Positions 6,289 through 9,276 of a stretch of DNA of 9,276 nt are shown piece after piece (the first letter of the stretch is position 1; each line of letters opens with the position of its first letter). The notes beneath the pieces are model-generated. The model was not told the DNA's origin. It made no database searches and saw only the letters and a program-made list of their open reading frames with translations. Source of the stretch: RGIG7213 sp045636245 (GTDB lineage Bacteria > Bacillota > Clostridia > Oscillospirales > CAG-272); contig JAZTXA010000141.1 in the NCBI GenBank assembly GCA_045636245.1, forward strand, positions 1 through 9,276. Direction: 5' to 3'. The position numbers and the translations under genes are program-made.

Positions 6289-7163
6289 TGGTTTATTTAA
6301 AGTCATTTAAACTGCCGAGCGAAAAGGATGAGGACGGTATTATTTTAAATGTCGGAACGCACCAGCTAAATATGAGCTGTTACACAGACACTCCGTACCC
6401 GTTCAAGCTTTTTCCGAGGAAGCAACTGCAAAATATTGAATTTGAGCCTGTGACCATGTTCTGCGGAAGCAACGGCTCAGGCAAATCAACGCTTCTCAAT
6501 GTTATATGCGAAAGGCTGAAATTGGAACGCACATCGCTTTTTAACGATGCACCGCTTTTTAAGACATACACAGATATGTGCAAATATTCCGCTGTGGATA
6601 TCCCCGACGGAAGTAAGTATATTTCAAGTGATGATGTGTTTGATTTTATGCTCGATATACGTGCAATCAACAAAGGCGTTGACAGACGTCGGGAGGAGCT
6701 GTTTTATGAGTATTATATCACTCGTGAAACACCGCTTGAAAATCTTGGATCGATTGATGATTACGAAGAATTCAAGCGTGTAATGAATGCAAAGCGTGAA
6801 ACAAAAAACTCATACGTCACAGCAAGACTCGGAAAAAAGGATCTATATACCGCATCAAACGGCGAAAGTGCATTTTCTTATTTTACAAAGGAAATAAAGG
6901 AAAATGCACTGTACTTACTTGATGAGCCTGAAAACAGCCTCAGTCCCGAAAGACGTATGGAACTTGCAAAATTCATAGAAGATTCCGCACGCTTTTACGG
7001 CTGTCAATTTATAATTTCCACACACTGTCCGTTTTTAATGGCAGTGAAGGGCGCAAAAATTTACGATATGGACAGCTATCCCATAAAGACGAAACGCTGG
7101 AGTGAATTCGAAAACGTAAAAGTCTACCGCAACTTTTTCAAATCCCACGAAAGTGAATTTTAA
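6288..7163 (+). CDS. Stand-alone ABC/SMC-like AAA ATPase (predicted ATPase, COG3910-like)
   Basis: The 291-residue protein has one ABC-type nucleotide-binding domain and no membrane segment. The Walker A motif GSNGSGKST (60-68) is followed by an insert of about 120 residues with charged helices. Then come a signature-like SNGES (190-194), Walker B ALYLLDEPE (207-215) with the D-loop region NSLSPERR, and the switch histidine in STHCPF (H246). This is the pattern of the predicted-ATPase (AAA_21-like) group related to the ABC/Rad50 fold and not of a transporter pair; no permease gene is nearby. Its substrate is unknown. The ATG overlaps the previous stop (TGATG); a GTG at 6285 would add one residue. 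AGGTGA lies just upstream. It is the last gene of the riboswitch operon and stops 2 nt before a long terminator stem. Confidence 0.85.
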   Translation: MVYLKSFKLPSEKDEDGIILNVGTHQLNMSCYTDTPYPFKLFPRKQLQNIEFEPVTMFCGSNGSGKSTLLNVICERLKLERTSLFNDAPLFKTYTDMCKYSAVDIPDGSKYISSDDVFDFMLDIRAINKGVDRRREELFYEYYITRETPLENLGSIDDYEEFKRVMNAKRETKNSYVTARLGKKDLYTASNGESAFSYFTKEIKENALYLLDEPENSLSPERRMELAKFIEDSARFYGCQFIISTHCPFLMAVKGAKIYDMDSYPIKTKRWSEFENVKVYRNFFKSHESEF

Positions 7164-7165
7164 TT

Positions 7166-7216
7166 ATCGATAACTACAAAAGCCGAGTGTAAAGCTCGGC
7201 TTTTGTAGTTATCGAT
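7166..7216. terminator. Bidirectional terminator with a 22-bp perfect stem
   Basis: Arms 7166-7187 and 7195-7216 are perfect reverse complements around a 7-nt loop. The inner part is AAAAGCCGAG / CTCGGCTTTT, giving a GC-rich stem with a T run on either strand. It lies between two convergent genes whose TAA stops (7161-7163 and 7226-7224) lie just outside the arms. It most likely ends both the riboswitch operon and the sigma operon. Confidence 0.92.
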
Positions 7217-7223
7217 GGGGGTA

Positions 7224-8498
7224 TTAATTAAACCAATTATTTTTGTGAGAATCCCGTTGCCTTTCAAAATATTCTTTATAACCGCTGACTTCTATGGCGG
7301 CAACGTAAGTTTTGGCATAAATCGTATTTCCGTTTTCTGATTTACCGATGTTTTTATAAAAAGCATAAAACGGTATTACTGAAGTCGTATCATCTGTTTT
7401 AACGTTAACGTATTCAATATCAACAAAGTCATATTCGTCAAACGCTATCTTTTTCTGACTCTTTTGGCATAACGGGCAAATATGACCGCCGAATACGTAA
7501 CCGTTATACAATAAAGCTTCCGCATCCTGCATTGATATTCTTTTTGTTTTTGTATAAGGAGTATATATATCAGTCATTTCGATGCGCCTTTTGAGATAGT
7601 AAATGACAGGGATGTTTAAAATGCCGTTATTTTCATTGTCCTGCGAATTATAGTATTCTATACATATATAATCTGTAAGCGGTATGTTTCGAAAATCATT
7701 TAAAGGGTGTGCATTGTTATCGTAAAAATAAACGGATATACTTCTTGCGCCGTGTTCGTCATATGAATCGAAATTTCTGATTATTTTTATATCAGGAAAG
7801 TCCACGCTGAAAATATCGAACATCATATTTTTTATTGATTGAACATAAGTTGTGATTTCTTCATCGGTCAAACTTTGGTCTATTTGAATCGTTTCTCCGC
7901 TGAAAATGATTTTTTTCTCATCATTCGAATTATTCAGAGAAAATATATAGCTTGTTTCGCTTTGCGATGCACTCATATTATAGTGACCGATATCACAGTC
8001 TACATGAATATCCGTTTCATTTTCGCGAATATTTAATTCTGATGCAGCTGCACCGAGCGAATTTTCCAATTTCGGCAGAAATGTATTAATTAAACTTTGA
8101 AACTCATCTTTATTTAAAGCTGTTTTTTTGTTATTATACTCATACAAGTCAATATATTCATCATTTGTTATATCGCCAATATATAAATACTCGCTTTTGG
8201 GAACATATACTTTCATGTAAGCATTTGTAGATGCGTCCAAAGAGGCGAATGATCCTGAAATTTCTTCCGCATTATATTTGGCATTTTCCCAAATCGGAAC
8301 GGTTGGAGAAACGTTTTTTAAAATTACTGTACCTATTACCATAATTAACCAGGCAGCAACGGCGCAAATGCGAAGCCATATAGCTTTCGTTTTCGATTTA
8401 GTTGCTTTCTTTTGAAGTTTATTATCCATAGAAATAAAGCGTTCCACAATGTCGGAATCAATGCTTGTCACACCATTCAAAAACTCATTTTCTTTCAT
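7224..8498 (-). CDS. Single-pass membrane protein, putative anti-sigma partner of the ECF sigma factor
   Basis: The 424-residue protein has a short cytoplasmic N-terminus (about 1-40, charged), one hydrophobic segment near 44-60 (ICAVAAWLIMVIGTVIL) and a long hydrophilic C-terminal domain that should face outside. Position and topology, together with a 4-nt overlap (ATGA) with the sigma gene, match membrane-bound anti-sigma or sensor proteins. The classical zinc-binding HxxxCxxC anti-sigma motif is not present. The outer domain has a CPLC motif (C341, C344) in GGHICPLCQKSQKK, and two other cysteines, C168 and C279. An SD (AAGGAGGG) within the end of the sigma gene lies about 9 nt before the ATG. 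I recognise no named family; the anti-sigma role is inferred from neighbourhood only. Confidence 0.72.
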   Translation of the reverse strand: MKENEFLNGVTSIDSDIVERFISMDNKLQKKATKSKTKAIWLRICAVAAWLIMVIGTVILKNVSPTVPIWENAKYNAEEISGSFASLDASTNAYMKVYVPKSEYLYIGDITNDEYIDLYEYNNKKTALNKDEFQSLINTFLPKLENSLGAAASELNIRENETDIHVDCDIGHYNMSASQSETSYIFSLNNSNDEKKIIFSGETIQIDQSLTDEEITTYVQSIKNMMFDIFSVDFPDIKIIRNFDSYDEHGARSISVYFYDNNAHPLNDFRNIPLTDYICIEYYNSQDNENNGILNIPVIYYLKRRIEMTDIYTPYTKTKRISMQDAEALLYNGYVFGGHICPLCQKSQKKIAFDEYDFVDIEYVNVKTDDTTSVIPFYAFYKNIGKSENGNTIYAKTYVAAIEVSGYKEYFERQRDSHKNNWFN

Positions 8499-9085
8499 AC
8501 GGTATAGCCCTCCTTTTCAAGTGTTTTCATAAGCTCGCACTTTATATATGCGATTTCTTTGTTTACAGTTGATTCACTGCAGCCGAGCAGTTTTGCAATT
8601 TCTTTTATCGGACGGGCGATATAGTATCTGCTCATAAAGATGTACATACGGCGCTCTGAAAGAGAACGCACGAAGTTGCTTATCACACGTCCAAGTTCCT
8701 TGTTGTCTGTCACGGAATATACATCATTGCTGTCTGATATTAAATTTTCGATTTCCGAAAGTGAAACCGTAAGCTCTGACGTTATACGTTTTTGACGCTT
8801 TCTTGCTTTGCAGCAGTCAATGGCTGTACGCCTCATAATGGTGGCAAGAAATGCTTGAAAGAGGGAAGGTCTTGCGGGCGGAATCAAGTTCCAAGTGTCC
8901 TTATATGTATCGTTAAGACATTCTTCACAGTCACATGTGTCGCCAACGATATTATACGCTATTGAAAGCAGGAATTTTCTATACTTTATGTCAGTCTCTT
9001 TTATGGCTCGCTCGTCACGTTTGAAGTAAAGCTCAATTATTTCTTCGTCACTTATTGTATGCGTTTGTTTTGTTCGAAGCTCCAT
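8495..9085 (-). CDS. ECF-type sigma-70 family RNA polymerase sigma factor
   Basis: The 196-residue protein has the two-domain ECF plan. Region 2 spans about 15-100 and includes the acidic DCEECLNDTYKDTWNLIPP and the basic helix AFLATIMRRTAIDCCKARKRQKR that contacts -10 DNA. A linker of about 30 residues is followed by region 4 (about 130-190), with SLSERRMYIFMSRYY and a helix-turn-helix, IKEIAKLLGCSESTVNKEIAYIK, for -35 recognition. The 'EECxNDTYxxxW-IPPxRP' form is common in clostridial ECF-like sigma factors. It would direct polymerase to a small set of promoters, often including its own. The start is firm: AAGGAGGT lies 5 nt before the ATG at 9085. Cysteines 51, 53, 56, 91 and 92 cluster in region 2, more than usual. 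It is translationally coupled to the membrane protein downstream. Confidence 0.9.
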   Translation of the reverse strand: MELRTKQTHTISDEEIIELYFKRDERAIKETDIKYRKFLLSIAYNIVGDTCDCEECLNDTYKDTWNLIPPARPSLFQAFLATIMRRTAIDCCKARKRQKRITSELTVSLSEIENLISDSNDVYSVTDNKELGRVISNFVRSLSERRMYIFMSRYYIARPIKEIAKLLGCSESTVNKEIAYIKCELMKTLEKEGYTV

Positions 9086-9160
9086 ATTGTACCTCCTTTT
9101 TGCAGTCTATACGTCCCTTCATAAATACATTCGACAAAATTCATAAAAACTGTAAAAGTT

Positions 9161-9169
9161 ATTATAACA
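9161..9169 (-). promoter_or_regulatory. Extended -10 promoter of the sigma factor operon
   Basis: On the minus strand TGT (9169-9167) precedes TATAAT (9166-9161), an extended -10. No good -35 hexamer lies 16-18 nt upstream (about AACAAA). The start would be near 9155, leaving a leader of about 70 nt. The missing -35 suggests either reliance on the extended -10 or an activator. Confidence 0.6.
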
Positions 9170-9204
9170 TATTTTCAAATGTTTTTGTTAGAATGTAAAA
9201 AAAT

Positions 9205-9226
9205 AAGTACCGTATAATTGGTACTT
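9205..9226. repeat. Inverted repeat, weak terminator or operator upstream of the sigma operon
   Basis: AAGTACC (9205-9211) and GGTACTT (9220-9226) are perfect 7-bp arms around 8 nt containing TATAAT. On the minus strand the second arm is followed by A and seven T residues, so it could be a weak terminator of a gene beyond the right edge. It lies about 35 bp upstream of the sigma promoter, so an operator is the alternative. Confidence 0.45.
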
Positions 9227-9251
9227 GACAAGAGGCAAAAATATATTTTCA

Positions 9252-9272
9252 ATGTATACGCTTGCTATACAT
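9252..9272. repeat. Inverted repeat at the right edge
   Basis: ATGTATA (9252-9258) and TATACAT (9266-9272) are perfect 7-bp arms around a 7-nt centre; an inner GC/GC pair can extend the stem with one bulge. No T run follows on either strand, so a regulator-binding site is more plausible than a terminator. The function is unknown. Confidence 0.4.
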
Positions 9273-9276
9273 CAAA

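Noticed and set aside
5506..6306. Minus-strand open frame of 266 codons across the flavoprotein and DUF1653 genes
   Set aside because: It is antisense to two recognisable protein families and has no family features of its own.
9213..9258. Plus-strand promoter from TATAAT at 9213 or TTGACA at 9225
   Set aside because: No partner hexamer lies at 16-18 nt for either one.

Overview
The window looks like a piece of chromosome from a low-GC, Gram-positive anaerobe, most likely a gut-type member of the Clostridia (Ruminococcus/Eubacterium-like). The evidence is consensus sigma-A promoters, strong AGGAGG-type ribosome sites, a lipoteichoic-acid-synthase-like protein, an ECF sigma gene with a membrane-protein partner of a type common in Clostridia, and AT-rich intergenic DNA. 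No phage, transposon or CRISPR sequence was seen.

Left part (1-2313), minus strand. From the left edge: the N-terminal 280 codons of an LTA-synthase-type sulfatase with its own extended -10 promoter; a 97-aa lipoprotein; and rsmA (16S rRNA dimethyladenosine transferase). The rsmA stop codon, a terminator-like hairpin and the Shine-Dalgarno (SD) sequence of the lipoprotein gene are packed into the same 31 bases.

Centre (2241-7163), plus strand. A perfect TTGACA-17-TATAAT promoter faces an equally good promoter for rsmA. It precedes tRNA-Thr(CGU), which is followed within about 15 bases by an element with the landmarks of a yybP-ykoY (Mn2+) riboswitch and its terminator. Then come four tightly packed genes: a P-type cation ATPase, a thioredoxin-reductase-like flavoprotein, a DUF1653 protein and a stand-alone ABC-type ATPase. 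The gaps are a 4-nt overlap, 2 nt, and a 1-nt overlap, so they probably form one operon for metal export and associated redox functions. No promoter or terminator is evident between the tRNA and the riboswitch, so the tRNA and the metal-controlled operon may share one primary transcript. A bidirectional terminator with a 22-bp perfect stem ends the operon.

Right part (7224-9276), minus strand. An ECF-type sigma factor and a single-pass membrane protein, probably its regulator, overlap by 4 nt. They read from an extended -10 promoter. Two short palindromes lie upstream at the window edge.

The most interesting parts are the tRNA-riboswitch-ATPase arrangement, the face-to-face promoters, the SD-hiding hairpin in front of the lipoprotein gene, and a reductase that keeps its redox cysteines but lacks the usual NADPH phosphate-binding motif.
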